A DNA stretch of 64,000 nt from contig NW_027480566.1 in NCBI RefSeq assembly GCF_051401765.1, positions 778,501 through 842,500 on the forward strand, in the 5' to 3' direction. Positions 27,101 through 41,400 of this stretch are shown here, one piece after another (within the stretch, counting starts at the first letter, position 1; every line of letters begins with the position of its first letter). A program made the position numbers and the translations under genes. The notes under the pieces were generated by a model. The model was not told the DNA's origin. It saw nothing but the letters and a program-made list of their open reading frames with translations, and made no database searches. The DNA comes from Calliopsis andreniformis. Lineage: Eukaryota; Arthropoda; Insecta; Hymenoptera; Andrenidae.

Positions 27101-29085
27101 TCGTGTCGCTCCGGAGTTCGAGCGAAACAATTCTAAGTCCCCGTTCGTGTCGCTCCGGAGTTCGAGCGAAAACATTCTAAGTCCCCGTTCGTGTCGCTCC
27201 GGAGACCGAGCGAAAAAATTCTACGTCCCCGTTCGTGTCGCTCCGGAACCGAATGTCGACGGAACGAAGGGACAACGGTAGATCCTTATTCCTGGTGCTC
27301 GTGGCTCTCTAAATCCATACACTTCTTGTCCTCTGTCTCTTACCTGTGTCGAGATAATCGAGAATCATGGAGCGTTCGTGTCGCTCCGGAACCGAAAGTC
27401 GTCGGTTCGAAACGAGAACGTTAGATCCTTATTCCTGATCGTTGAGGCACTCTAAAACTATTAGGCTGTTTTACTCTCTGATGCCCGTGGACCGAGAGAA
27501 CGTAGAATAACGGAGCGATCGTGTCGCTCCGGAGTTCGAGCGAAAAAATTCTAAGTCCCCGTTCGTGTCGCTCCGGAACCGAAAGTCGACGGAACGAAGA
27601 GACAACGGTAGATCCTTATTCCTGGTGCTCGTGGCTCTATAAAACCATACACTTGTTGCCCTCTGTCTCTTACCTGTGTCGAGATAATCGAGAATCATGG
27701 AGCGTTCGTGTCGCTCTGGAACCGAAAGTCATCGGTTCGAAACGAGAACGTTGGATACTTATTCCTGATCGTTGAGGCACTCTAAAACTATTAGGCTGTT
27801 TTGCTCTCTGATGCCCGTGGGCCGAGAGAACGTAGAATATCGGAGCGATAGTGTCGCTCCGGAGTTCGAGCGAAAACATTCTAAGTCCCCGTTCGTGTCG
27901 CTCCGGAACCGAATGTCGACGGAACGAAGGGACAACCGAAAGTCGTCGGTTCGAAACGAGAACGTTAGATCCTTATTCCTGATCGTTGAGGCACTCTAAA
28001 ACTATTAGGCTGTTTTGCTCTCTGATGCCCGTGGGCCGAGAGAACGTAGAATATCGGAGCGATCGTGTCGCTCCGGAGTTCGAGCGAAACAATTCTAAGT
28101 CCCCGTTCGTGTCGCTCCGGAGTTCGAGCGAAAACATTCTAAGTCCCCGTTCGTGTCGCTCCGGAGACCGAGCGAAAAAATTCTAAGTCCCCGTTCGTGT
28201 CGCTCCGGAACCGAATGTCGATGGAACGAAGGGACAACGGTAGATCCTTATTCCTGGTGCTCGTGGCTCTCTAAAACCATACACTTGTTGTCCTCTGTCT
28301 CTTACCTGTGTCGAGATAATCGAGAATCATGGAGCGTTCGTGTCGCTCCGGAACCGAAAGTCGTCGGTTCGAAACGAGAACGTTAGATCCTTATTCCTGA
28401 TCGTTGAGGCACTCTAAAACTATTAGGCTGTTTTACTCTCTGATGCCCGTGGACCGAGAGAACGTAGAATAACGGAGCGATCGTGTCGCTCCGGAGTTCG
28501 AGCGAAAAAATTCTAAGTCCCCGTTCGTGTCGCTCCGGAACCGAATGTCGACGGAACGAAGGGACAACGGTAGATCCTTATTCCTGGTGCTCGTGGCTCT
28601 CTGAAACCATACACTTGTTGTCCTCTGTCTCTTACCTGTGTCGAGATAATCGAGAATCATGGAGCGTTCGTGTTGCTCCGGAAACGAAAGTCGTCGGTTC
28701 GAAACGAGAACGTCAGATCCTTATTCCTGATCGTTGAGGCACTCTAAAACTATTAGGCTGTTTTGCTCTCTGATGCCCGTGGACCAGAGAGAACGTAGAA
28801 TATCGGAGCGATCGTGTCGCTCCGGAGTTCGAGCGAAAAAATTCCAAGTCCCCGTTAGTGTCGCTCCGGAACCGAATGTCGACGGAACGAAGGGACAACG
28901 GTAGATCCTTATTCCTGGTGCTCGTGGCTCTCGAAAACCATACACTTGTTGTCCTCTGTCTCTTACCTGTGTCGAGATAATCGAGAATCATGGAGCGTTC
29001 GTGTCGCTCCGGTACCGAAAGTCGTCGGTTCGAAACGAGAACGTTAGATCCTTATTCCTGATCGTTGAGGCACTCTAAAACTATA
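24114..29085. repeat. Higher-order repeat, 4,972 bp, copy 2
   Basis: This is the tandem partner of the preceding block, in the same order of unit types. The match continues about 45 bp beyond 29085, then ends where GAATAACGG (copy 1 side) becomes GAATATCGG. Near identity over almost 5 kb points to a recent duplication, or to an assembly duplication. The sequence alone cannot separate the two. Confidence 0.83.
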
Positions 29086-32000
29086 AGGCTGTTTTGCTCT
29101 CTGATGCCCGTGGACCGAGAGAACGTAGAATATCGGAGCGATCGTGTCGCTCCGGAGCCCGAGCGAAAAAATTCCAAGTCACCGTTCGTGTCGCTCCGGA
29201 ACCGAATGTCGACGGAACGAAGGGACAACGTTAGACTCTTATTCCTGGTGCTCGTGGCTCTCTAAAACCATACACTTGTTGTCTTCTGTCTCTTACCTGT
29301 GTCGAGATAATCGAGAATCATGGAGCGTTCGTGTTGCTCCGGAACCGAAAGTCGTCGGTTCGAAACGAGAACGTCAGATCCTTATTCCTGATCGTTGAGG
29401 CACTCTAAAACTATTAGGCTGTTTTGCTCTCTGATGCCCGTGGACCAGAGAGAACGTAGAATATCGGAGCGATCGTGTCGCTCCGGAGTTCGAGCGAAAA
29501 AATTCTAAATCCCCGTTCGTGTCGCTCCGGTACCGAATGTCGAAGGAACGAAGGGACAACGGTAGATCCTTATTCCTGGTGCTCGTGGCTCTCTAAAACC
29601 ATACACTTGTTGTCCTCTGTCTCTTACCTGTGTCGAGATAATCGAGAATCATGGAGCGTTCGTTTCGCTCCGGAACCGAAAGTCGTCGGTTCGGAACGAG
29701 AACGTTAGTTCCTTAATTCTTATCGTTGAGGCACTCTAAAACTATTAAGCTGTTTTGCTCTCTGATGCCCGTGGACCGAGAGAACGTAGAATATCGGAGC
29801 GATCGTGTCGCTCCGGAGCCCGAGCGAAAAAATTCTAAGTCCCCGTTCGTGTCGCTCCGGAACCGAACGTCGACGGAACGAAGGGACAACGGTAGATCCT
29901 TATTCCTGGTGCTCGTGGCTCTCTAAAACCATACACTTGTTGTCCTCTGTCTCTTACCTGTGTCGAGATAATCGAGAATCATGGAGCATTCGTGTTGCTC
30001 CGGAACCGAAAGTTGTCGGTTCGAAACGAGAACGTCAGATCCTTATTCCTGATCGTTGAGGCACTCTAAAACCATTAGGCTGCTTTGCTCTCTGATGCCC
30101 GTGGACCAGAGAGAACGTAGAATATCGGAGCGATCGTGTCGCTCCGGAGTTCGAGCGAAAAAATTCTACGTCCCCGTTCGTGTCGCTCCGGAACCGAATG
30201 CCGACGGAACGAAGGGACAACGGTAGATCCTTATTCCTGGTGCTCGTGGCTCTCTGAAACCATACACTTGTTGTCCTCTGTCTCTTACCTGTGTCGAGAT
30301 AATCGAGAATCATGGAGCGTTCGTGTTGCTCCGGAACCGAAAGTCGTCGGTTCGAAACGAGAACGTCAGATCCTTATTCCTGATCGTTGAGGCACTCTAA
30401 AACTATTAGGCTGTTTTGCTCTCTGATGCCCGTGGACCAGAGAGAACGTAGAATATCGGAGCGATCGTGTCGCTCCGGAGTTCGAGCGAAAAAATTCCAA
30501 GTCCCCGTTAGTGTCGCTCCGGAACCGAATGTCGACGGAACGAAGGGACAACGGTAGATCCTTATTCCTGGTGCTCGTGGCTCTCGAAAACCATACACTT
30601 GTTGTCCTCTGTCTCTTACCTGTGTCGAGATAATCGAGAATCATGGAGCGTTCGTGTCGCTCCGGTACCGAAAGTCGTCGGTTCGAAACGAGAACGTTAG
30701 ATCCTTATTCCTGATCGTTGAGGCACTCTAAAACTATAAGGCTGTTTTGCTCTCTGATGCCCGTGGACCGAGAGAACGTAGAATATCGGAGCGATCGTGT
30801 CGCTCCGGAGCCCGAGCGAAAAAATTCCAAGTCACCGTTCGTGTCGCTCCGGAACCGAATGTCGACGGAACGAAGGGACAACGTTAGACTCTTATTCCTG
30901 GTGCTCGTGGCTCTCTAAAACCATACACTTGTTGTCTTCTGTCTCTTACCTGTGTCGAGATAATCGAGAATCATGGAGCGTTCGTGTTGCTCCGGAACCG
31001 AAAGTCGTCGGTTCGAAACGAGAACGTCAGATCCTTATTCCTGATCGTTGAGGCACTCTAAAACTATTAGGCTGTTTTGCTCTCTGATGCCCGTGGACCA
31101 GAGAGAACGTAGAATATCGGAGCGATCGTGTCGCTCCGGAGTTCGAGCGAAAAAATTCTAAATCCCCGTTCGTGTCGCTCCGGTACCGAATGTCGAAGGA
31201 ACGAAGGGACAACGGTAGATCCTTATTCCTGGTGCTCGTGGCTCTCTAAAACCATACACTTGTTGTCCTCTGTCTCTTACCTGTGTCGAGATAATCGAGA
31301 ATCATGGAGCGTTCGTGTCGCTCCGGAACCGAAAGTCGTCGGTTCGGAACGAGAACGTTAGTTCCTTAATTCTTATCGTTGAGGCACTCTAAAACTATTA
31401 AGCTGTTTTGCTCTCTGATGCCCGTGGACCGAGAGAACGTAGAATATCGGAGCGATCGTGTCGCTCCGGAGCCCGAGCGAAAAAATTCTAAGTCCCCGTT
31501 CGTGTCGCTCCGGAACCGAACGTCGACGGAACGAAGGGACAACGGTAGATCCTTATTCCTGGTGCTCGTGGCTCTCTAAAACCATACACTTGTTGTCCTC
31601 TGTCTCTTACCTGTGTCGAGATAATCGAGTATCATGGAGCGTTCGTGTTGCTCCGGAACCGAAAGTCGTCGGTTCGAAACGAGAACGTCAGATCCTTATT
31701 CCTGATCGTTGAGGCACTCTAAAACCATTAGGCTGTTTTGCTCTCTGATGCCCGTGGACCAGAGAGAACGTAGAATATCGGAGCGATCGTGTCGCTCCGG
31801 AGTTCGAGCGAAAAAATTCCAAGTCACCGTTAGTGTCGCTCCGGAACCGAATGTCGACGGAACGAAGGGACAACGGTAGATCCTTATTCCTGGTGCTCGT
31901 GGCTCTCGAAAACCATACACTTGTTGTCCTCTGTCTCTTACCTGTGTCGAGATAATCGAGAATCATGGAGCGTTCGTGTCGCTCCGGTACCGAAAGTCGT

Positions 32001-35000
32001 CGGTGCGAAACGAGAACGTTAGATCCTTATTCCTGATCGTTGAGGCACTCTAAAACTATAAGGCTGTTTTGCTCTCTGATGCCCGTGGACCGAGAGAACG
32101 TAGAATATCGGAGCGATCGTGTCGCTCCGGAGCCCGAGCGAAAAAATTCCAAGTCACCGTTCGTGTCGCTCCGGAACCGAATGTCGACGGAACGAAGGGA
32201 CAACGTTAGACTCTTATTCCTGGTGCTCGTGGCTCTCTAAAACCATACACTTGTTGTCTTCTGTCTCTTACCTGTGTCGAGATAATCGAGAATCATGGAG
32301 CGTTCGTGTTGCTCCGGAACCGAAAGTCGTCGGTTCGAAACGAGAACGTCAGATCCTTATTCCTGATCGTTGAGGCACTCTAAAACTATTAGGCTGTTTT
32401 GCTCTCTGATGCCCGTGGACCAGAGAGAACGTAGAATATCGGAGCGATCGTGTCGCTCCGGAGTTCGAGCGAAAAAATTCTAAATCCCCGTTCGTGTCGC
32501 TCCGGTACCGAATGTCGACGGAACGAAGGTACAACGGTAGATCCTTATTCCTGGTGCTCGTGGCTCTCGAAAACCATACACTTGTTGTCCTCTGTCTCTT
32601 ACCTGTGTCGAGATAATCGAGAATCATGGAGCGTTCGTGTCGCTCCGGTACCGAAAGTCGTCGGTTCGAAACGAGAACGTTAGATCCTTATTCCTGATCG
32701 TTGAGGCACTCTAAAACTATAAGGCTGTTTTGCTCTCTGATGCCCGTGGACCGAGAGAACGTAGAATATCGGAGCGATCGTGTCGCTCCGGAGCCCGAGC
32801 GAAAAAATTCCAAGTCACCGTTCGTGTCGCTCCCGAACCGAATGTCGACGGAACGAAGGGACAACGTTAGACTCTTATTCCTGGTGCTCGTGGCTCTCTA
32901 AAACCATACACTTGTTGTCTTCTGTCTCTTACCTGTGTCGAGATAATCGAGAATCATGGAGCGTTCGTGTTGCTCCGGAACCGAAAGTCGTCGGTTCGAA
33001 ACGAGAACGTCAGATCCTTATTCCTGATCGTTGAGGCACTCTAAAACTATTAGGCTGTTTTGCTCTCTGATGCCCGTGGACCAGAGAGAACGTAGAATAT
33101 CGGAGCGATCGTGTCGCTCCGGAGTTCGAGCGAAAAAATTCTAAATCCCCGTTCGTGTCGCTCCGGTACCGAATGTCGAAGGAACGAAGGGACAACGGTA
33201 GATCCTTATTCCTGGTGCTCGTGGCTCCCTAAAACCATACACTTGTTGTCCTCTGTCTCTTACCTGTGTCGAGATAATCGAGAATCATGGAGCGTTCGTG
33301 TCGCTCCGGAACCGAAAGTCGTCGGTTCGGAACGAGAACGTTAGTTCCTTAATTCTTATCGTTGAGGCACTCTAAAACTATTAAGCTGTTTTGCTCTCTG
33401 ATGCCCGTGGACCGTGAGAACGTAGAATATCGGAGCGATCGTGTCGCTCCGGAGCCCGAGCGAAAAAATTCTAAGTCCCCGTTCGTGTCGCTCCGGAACC
33501 GAACGTCGACGGAACGAAGGGACAACGGTAGATCCTTATTCCTGGTGCTCGTGGCTCTCTAAAACCATACACTTGTTGTCCTCTGTCTCTTACCTGTGTC
33601 GAGATAATCGAGTATCATGGAGCGTTCGTGTTGCTCCGGAACCGAAAGTCGTCGGTTCGAAACGAGAACGTCAGATCCTTATTCCTGATCGTTGAGGCAC
33701 TCTAAAACCATTAGGCTGTTTTGCTCTCTGATGCCCGTGGACCAGAGAGAACGTAGAATATCGGAGCGATCGTGTCGCTCCGGAGTTCGAGCGAAAAAAT
33801 TCCAAGTCCCCGTTAGTGTCGCTCCGGAACCGAATGTCGACGGAACGAAGGGACAACGGTAGATCCTTATTCCTGGTGCTCGTGGCTCTCGAAAACCATA
33901 CACTTGTTGTCCTCTGTCTCTTACCTGTGTCGAGATAATCGAGAATCATGGAGCGTTCGTGTCGCTCCGGTACCGAAAGTCGTCGGTGCGAAACGAGAAC
34001 GTTAGATCCTTATTCCTGATCGTTGAGGCACTCTAAAACTATAAGGCTGTTTTGCTCTCTGATGCCCGTGGACCGAGAGAACGTAGAATATCGGAGCGAT
34101 CGTGTCGCTCCGGAGCCCGAGCGAAAAAATTCCAAGTCACCGTTCGTGTCGCTCCGGAACCGAATGTCGACGGAACGAAGGGACAACGTTAGACTCTTAT
34201 TCCTGGTGCTCGTGGCTCTCTAAAACCATACACTTGTTGTCTTCTGTCTCTTACCTGTGTCGAGATAATCGAGAATCATGGAGCGTTCGTGTTGCTCCGG
34301 AACCGAAAGTCGTCGGTTCGAAACGAGAACGTCAGATCCTTATTCCTGATCGTTGAGGCACTCTAAAACTATTAGGCTGTTTTGCTCTCTGATGCCCGTG
34401 GACCAGAGAGAACGTAGAATATCGGAGCGATCGTGTCGCTCCGGAGTTCGAGCGAAAAAATTCTAAATCCCCGTTCGTGTCGCTCCGGTACCGAATGTCG
34501 ACGGAACGAAGGGACAACGGTAGATCCTTATTCCTGGTGCTCGTGGCTCTCGAAAACCATACACTTGTTGTCCTCTGTCTCTTACCTGTGTCGAGATAAT
34601 CGAGAATCATGGAGCGTTCGTGTCGCTCCGGTACCGAAAGTCGTCGGTTCGAAACGAGAACGTTAGATCCTTATTCCTGATCGTTGAGGCACTCTAAAAC
34701 TATAAGGCTGTTTTGCTCTCTGATGCCCGTGGACCGAGAGAACGTAGAATATCGGAGCGATCGTGTCGCTCCGGAGCCCGAGCGAAAAAATTCCAAGTCA
34801 CCGTTCGTGTCGCTCCGGTACCGAATGTCGAAGGAACGAAGGGACAACGGTAGATCCTTATTCCTGGTGCTCGTGGCTCTCTAAAACCATACACTTGTTG
34901 TCCTCTGTCTCTTACCTGTGTCGAGATAATCGAGAATCATGGAGCGTTCGTGTCGCTCCGGAACCGAAAGTCGTCGGTTCGGAACGAGAACGTTAGTTCC

Positions 35001-36600
35001 TTAATTCTTATCGTTGAGGCACTCTAAAACTATTAAGCCGTTTTGCTCTCTGATGCCCGTGGACCGAAAGAACGTAGAATATCGGAGCGATCGTGTCGCT
35101 CCGGAGCCCGAGCGAAAAAATTCCAAGTCACCGTTCGTGTCGCTCCGGAACCGAATGTCGACGGAACGAAGGGACAACGTTAGACTCTTATTCCTGGTGC
35201 TCGTGGCTCTCTAAAACCATACACTTGTTGTCTTCTGTCTCTTACCTGTGTCGAGATAATCGAGAATCATGGAGCGTTCGTGTTGCTCCGGAACCGAAAG
35301 TCGTCGGTTCGAAACGAGAACGTCAGATCCTTATTCCTGATCGTTGAGGCACTCTAAAACTATTAGGCTGTTTTGCTCTCTGATGCCCGTGGACCAGAGA
35401 GAACGTAGAATATCGGAGCGATCGTGTCGCTCCGGAGTTCGAGCGAAAAAATTCTAAATCCCCGTTCGTGTCGCTCCGGTACCGAATGTCGACGGAACGA
35501 AGGGACAACGGTAGATCCTTATTCCTGGTGCTCGTGGCTCTCGAAAACCATACACTTGTTGTCCTCTGTCTCTTACCTGTGTCGAGATAATCGAGAATCA
35601 TGGAGCGTTCGTGTCGCTCCGGTACCGAAAGTCGTCGGTTCGAAACGAGAACGTTAGATCCTTATTCCTGATCGTTGAGGCACTCTAAAACTATAAGGCT
35701 GTTTTGCTCTCTGATGCCCGTGGACCGAGAGAACGTAGAATATCGGAGCGATCGTGTCGCTCCGGAGCCCGAGCGAAAAAATTCCAAGTCACCGTTCGTG
35801 TCGCTCCGGTACCGAATGTCGAAGGAACGAAGGGACAACGGTAGATCCTTATTCCTGGTGCTCGTGGCTCTCTAAAACCATACACTTGTTGTCCTCTGTC
35901 TCTTACCTGTGTCGAGATAATCGAGAATCATGGAGCGTTCGTGTCGCTCCGGAACCGAAAGTCGTCGGTTCGGAACGAGAACGTTAGTTCCTTAATTCTT
36001 ATCGTTGAGGCACTCTAAAACTATTAAGCCGTTTTGCTCTCTGATGCCCGTGGACCGAGAGAACGTAGAATATCGGAGCGATCGTGTCGCTCCGGAGCCC
36101 GAGCGAAAAAATTCCAAGTCACCGTTCGTGTCGCTCCGGAACCGAATGTCGACGGAACGAAGGGACAACGTTAGACTCTTATTCCTGGTGCTCGTGGCTC
36201 TCTAAAACCATACACTTGTTGTCTTCTGTCTCTTACCTGTGTCGAGATAATCGAGAATCATGGAGCGTTCGTGTTGCTCCGGAACCGAAAGTCGTCGGTT
36301 CGAAACGAGAACGTCAGATCCTTATTCCTGATCGTTGAGGCACTCTAAAACTATTAGGCTGTTTTGCTCTCTGATGCCCGTGGACCAGAGAGAACGTAGA
36401 ATATCGGAGCGATCGTGTCGCTCCGGAGTTCGAGCGAAAAAATTCTAAATCCCCGTTCGTGTCGCTCCGGTACCGAATGTCGACGGAACGAAGGGACAAC
36501 GGTAGATCCTTATTCCTGGTGCTCGTGGCTCTCGAAAACCATACACTTGTTGTCCTCTGTCTCTTACCTGTGTCGAGATAATCGAGAATCATGGAGCGTT
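29086..36600. repeat. Satellite sub-array of 331-bp class, nested higher-order repeats
   Basis: Here 331-bp units, with GGACCAGAGAG in place of GGACCGAGAG, alternate with 330-bp units. Repeats recur at offsets of 1,653, 1,322, 1,983 and 991 bp, that is 5, 4, 6 and 3 units. Diagnostic variants are TCCGGTACCG, CTATAAGGCTG, GTTAGACTCTTATTCC and GTTAGTTCCTTAATTCTTAT. These do not form a fixed register. They reshuffle in multiples of one unit. Confidence 0.8.
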
Positions 36601-38430
36601 CGTGTCGCTCCGGAACCGAAAGTCGTCGGTTCGAAACGAGAACGTTAGATCCTTATTCCTGATCGTTGAGGCACTCTAAAACTATTAGGCTGTTTTGCTC
36701 TCTGATGCCCGTGGACCGAGAGAACGTATAATAACGGAGCGATCGTGTCGCTCCGGAGCCCGAGCGAAAAAATTCTAAGTCCCCGTTCGTGTCGCTCCGG
36801 AACCGAATGTCGACGGAACGAAGAGACAACGGTAGATCCTTATTCCTGGTGCTCGTGGCTCTCTAAAACCATACACTTGTTGTCCTCTGTCTCTTACCTG
36901 TGTCGAGATAATCGAGAATCATGGAGCGTTCGTGTCGCTCCGGAACCGAAAGTCGTCGGTTCGAAACGAGAACGTTAGATCCTTATTCCTGATCGTTGAG
37001 GCACTCTAAAACTATTAGGCTGTTTTGCTCTCTGATGCCCGTGGACCGACAGAACGTAGAATATCGGAGCGATCGTGTCGCTCCGGAGTTCGAGCGAAAC
37101 AATTCTAAGTCCCCGTTCGTGTCGCTCCGGAGCCCGAGCGAAAAAATTCTAAGTCCCCGTTCGTGTCGCTCCGGAACCGAATGTCGACGGAACGAAGGGA
37201 CAACGCTAGATCCTTATTCCTGGTGCTCGCGGCTCTCTAAAACCATACACTTGTTGTCCTCTGTCTCTTACCTGTGTCGAGAAAATCGAGAATCATGGAG
37301 CGTTCGTGTCGCTCCGGAACCGAAAGCCGTCGGTTCGAAACGAGAACGTTAGATCCTTATTCCTGGTCGTTGAGGCACTCTAAAACTATTAGGCTGTTTT
37401 GCTCTCCGATGCCCGTGGACCGAGTGAACGTAGAATATCGGAGCGATCGTGTCGCTCCGGAGTTCGAGCGAAAAAATTCTAAGTCCCCGATCGTGTCGCT
37501 CCGGAGCCCGAGCGAAAAAATTCTACGTCCCCGTTCGTGTCGCTCCGGAACCGAATGTCGACGGAACGAAGGGACAACGGTAGATCCTTATTCCTGGTGC
37601 TCGTGGCTCTCTAAATCCATACACTTCTTGTCCTCTGTCTCTTACCTGTGTCGAGATAATCGAGAATCATGGAGCGTTCGTGTCGCTCCGGAACCGAAAG
37701 TCGTCGGTTCGAAACGAGAACGTTAGATCCTTATTCCTGATCGTTGAGGCACTCTAAAACTATTAGGCTGTTTTACTCTCTGATGCCCGTGGACCGAGAG
37801 AACGTAGAATAACGGAGCGATCGTGTCGCTCCGGAGTTCGAGCGAAAAAATTCTAAGTCCCCGTTCGTGTCGCTCCGGAACCGAATGTCGACGGAACGAA
37901 GAGACAACGGTAGATCCTTATTCCTGGTGCTCGTGGCTCTATAAAACCATACACTTGTTGCCCTCTGTCTCTTACCTGTGTCGAGATAATCGAGAATCAT
38001 GGAGCGTTCGTGTCGCTCCGGAACCCAAAGCCGTTGGTTCGAAACGAGAACGTTAGGTCCTTATTCCTGATCGTTGAGGCACTCTAAAACTATTAGGCTG
38101 TTTTTCTCTCCGATGCCCGTGCACCGAGAGAACGTAGAATATCGGAGCGATCGTGTCGCTCCGGAGTTCGAGCGAAAACATTCTAAGTCCCCGTTCGTGT
38201 CGCTCCGGAGACCGAGCGAAAAAATTCTAAGTCCCCGTTCGTGTCGCTCCGGAACCGAATGTCGATGGAACGAAGGGACAACGGTAGATCCTTATTCCTG
38301 GTGCTCGTGGCTCTCTAAAACCATACACTTGTTGTCCTCTGTCTCTTAGCTGTGTCGAGATAATCGAGAATCATGGAGCGTTCGTGTCGCTCCGGAACCG
38401 AAAGTCGTCGGTTCGGAACGAGAACGTTAG
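36600..38430. repeat. Island of left-type satellite units inside the right sub-array
   Basis: Units here match those at about 20,430-21,850 at an offset of 16,236 bp, with a few substitutions. Shared marks include the double-c unit with GAAACAATTC, the TATTCCTGGTCGTTG variant and GCTCTCCGATGCCC. The flanking units on both sides are of the 331-bp class. A smaller similar island lies at about 44,400-45,300. Long-range conversion or movement of a block within the array would produce this. Confidence 0.7.
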
Positions 38431-41400
38431 ATACTTATTCCTGAACGTTGAGGCACTCTAAAACTATAAGGCTGTTTTGCTCTAGGATGGCCGTGGACCA
38501 GAGAGAACGTAGAATATCGGAGCAATCGTGTCGCTCTGGAGTTCGAGCGAAAAAATTCTAAATCCCCGTTCGTGTCGCTCCGGTACCGAATGTCGAAGGA
38601 ACGAAGGGACAACGGTAGATCCTTATTCCTGGTGCTCGTGGCTCTCTGAAACCATACACTTGTTGTCCTCTGTCTCTTACCTGTGTCGAGATAATCGAGA
38701 ATCATGGAGCGTTCGTGTTGCTCCGGAACCGAAAGTCGTCGGTTCGAAACGAGAACGTCAGATCCTTATTCCTGATCGTTGAGGCACTCTAAAACTATTA
38801 GGCTGTTTTGCTCTCTGATGCCCGTGGACCAGAGAGAACGTAGAATATCGGAGCGATCGTGTCGCTCCGGAGTTCGAGCGAAAAAATTCCAAGTCCCCGT
38901 TAGTGTCGCTCCGGAACCGAATGTCGACGGAACGAAGGGACAACGGTAGATCCTTATTCCTGGTGCTCGTGGCTCTCGAAAACCATACACTTGTTGTCCT
39001 CTGTCTCTTACCTGTGTCGAGATAATCGAGAATCATGGAGCGTTCGTGTCGCTCCGGTACCGAAAGTCGTCGGTTCGAAACGAGAACGTTAGATCCTTAT
39101 TCCTGATCGTTGAGGCACTCTAAAACTATAAGGCTGTTTTGCTCTCTGATGCCCGTGGACCGAGAGAACGTAGAATATCGGAGCGATCGTGTCGCTCCGG
39201 AGCCCGAGCGAAAAAATTCCAAGTCACCGTTCGTGTCGCTCCGGAACCGAATGTCGACGGAACGAAGGGACAACGTTAGACTCTTATTCCTGGTGCTCGT
39301 GGCTCTCTAAAACCATACACTTGTTGTCTTCTGTCTCTTACCTGTGTCGAGATAATCGAGAATCATGGAGCGTTCGTGTTGCTCCGGAACCGAAAGTCGT
39401 CGGTTCGAAACGAGAACGTCAGATCCTTATTCCTGATCGTTGAGGCACTCTAAAACTATTAGGCTGCTTTGCTCTCTGATGCCCGTGGACCAGAGAGAAC
39501 GTAGAATATCGGAGCGATCGTGTCGCTCCGGAGTTCGAGCGAAAAAATTCTAAATACCCGTTCGTGTCGCTCCGGTACCGAATGTCGAAGGAACGAAGGG
39601 ACAACGGTAGATCCTTATTCCTGGTGCTCGTGGCTCTCTAAAACCATAGACTTGTTGTCCTCTGTCTCTTACCTGTGTCGAGATAATCGAGAATCATGGA
39701 GCGTTCGTTTCGCTCCGGAACCGAAAGTCGTCGGTTCGGAACGAGAACGTTAGTTCCTTAATTCTTATCGTTGAGGCACTCTAAAACTATTAAGCTGTTT
39801 TGCTCTCTGATGCCCGTGGACCGAGAGAACGTAGAATATCGGAGCGATCGTGTCGCTCCGGAGCCCGAGCGAAAAAATTCTAAGTCCCCGTTCGTGTCGC
39901 TCCGGAACCGAACGTCGACGGAACGAAGGGACAACGGTAGATCCTTATTCCTGGTGCTCGTGGCTCTCTAAAACCATACACTTGTTGTCCTCTGTCTCTT
40001 ACCTGTGTCGAGATAATCGAGAATCATGGAGCGTTCGTGTTGCTCCGGAACCGAAAGTCGTCGGTTCGAAACGAGAACGTCAGATCCTTATTCCTGATCG
40101 TTGAGGCACTCTAAAACCATTAGGCTGTTTTGCTCTCTGATGCCCGTGGACCAGAGAGAACGTAGAATATCGGAGCGATCGTGTCGCTCCGGAGTTCGAG
40201 CGAAAAAATTCCAAGTCCCCGTTAGTGTCGCTCCGGAACCGAATGTCGACGGAACGAAGGGACAACGGTAGATCCTTATTCCTGGTGCTCGTGGCTCTCG
40301 AAAACCATACACTTGTTGTCCTCTGTCTCTTACCTGTTTCGAGATAATCGAGAATCATGGAGCGTTCGTGTCGCTCCGGAACCGAAAGTCGTCGCTTCGA
40401 AACGAGAACGTTAGATCCTTATTCCTGATCGTTGAGGCACTCTAAAACTATTAGGCTGTTTTGCTCTCTGATGCCCGTGGACCGAGAGAACGTAGAATAA
40501 CGGAGCGATCTTGTCGCTCCGGAGTTCGAGCGAAAACATTCTAAGTCCCCGTTCGTGTCGCTCCGGAACCGAATGTCGACGGAACGAAGGGACAACGGTA
40601 GATCCTTATTCCTGGTGCTCGTGGCTCTCTAAAACCATACACTTGTTGTCCTCTGTATCTTACCTGTGTCGAGATAATCGAGAATCATGGAGCGTTCGTG
40701 TCGCCCCGGAACCGAAAGTCGTCGGTTCGAAACGAGAACGTCAGATCCTTATTCCTGATCGTTGAGGCACTCTAAAACTATTAGGCTGTTTTGCTCTCTG
40801 ATGCCCGTGGACCAGAGAGAACGTAGAATATCGGAGCGATCGTGTCGCTCCGGAGCCCGAGCGAAAAAATTCTAAGTCCCCGTTCGTGTCGCTCCGGAAC
40901 CGAACGTCGACGGAACGAAGGGACAACGGTAGATCCTTATTCCTGGTGCTCGTGGCTCTCTAAAACCATACACTTGTTGTCCTCTGTCTCTTACCTGTGT
41001 CGAGATAATCGAGAATCATGGAGCGTTCGTGTCGCTCCGGAACCGAAAGTCGTCGGTTCGAAACGAGAACGTTAGATCCTTATTCCTGATCGTTGAGGCA
41101 CTCTAAAACTATTAGGCTGTTTTGCTCTCTGATGCCCGTGGACCGAGAGAACGTAGAATAACGGAGCGATCTTGTCGCTCCGGAGTTCGAGCGAAAACAT
41201 TCTAAGTCCCCGTTCGTGTCGCTCCGGAACCGAATGTCGACGGAACGAAGGGACAACGGTAGATCCTTATTCCTGGTGCTCGTGGCTCTCTGAAACCATA
41301 CACTTGTTGTCCTCTGTCTCTTACCTGTGTCGAGATAATCGAGAATCATGGAGCGTTCGTGTTGCTGCGGAACCGAAAGTCGTCGGTTCGAAACGAGAAC

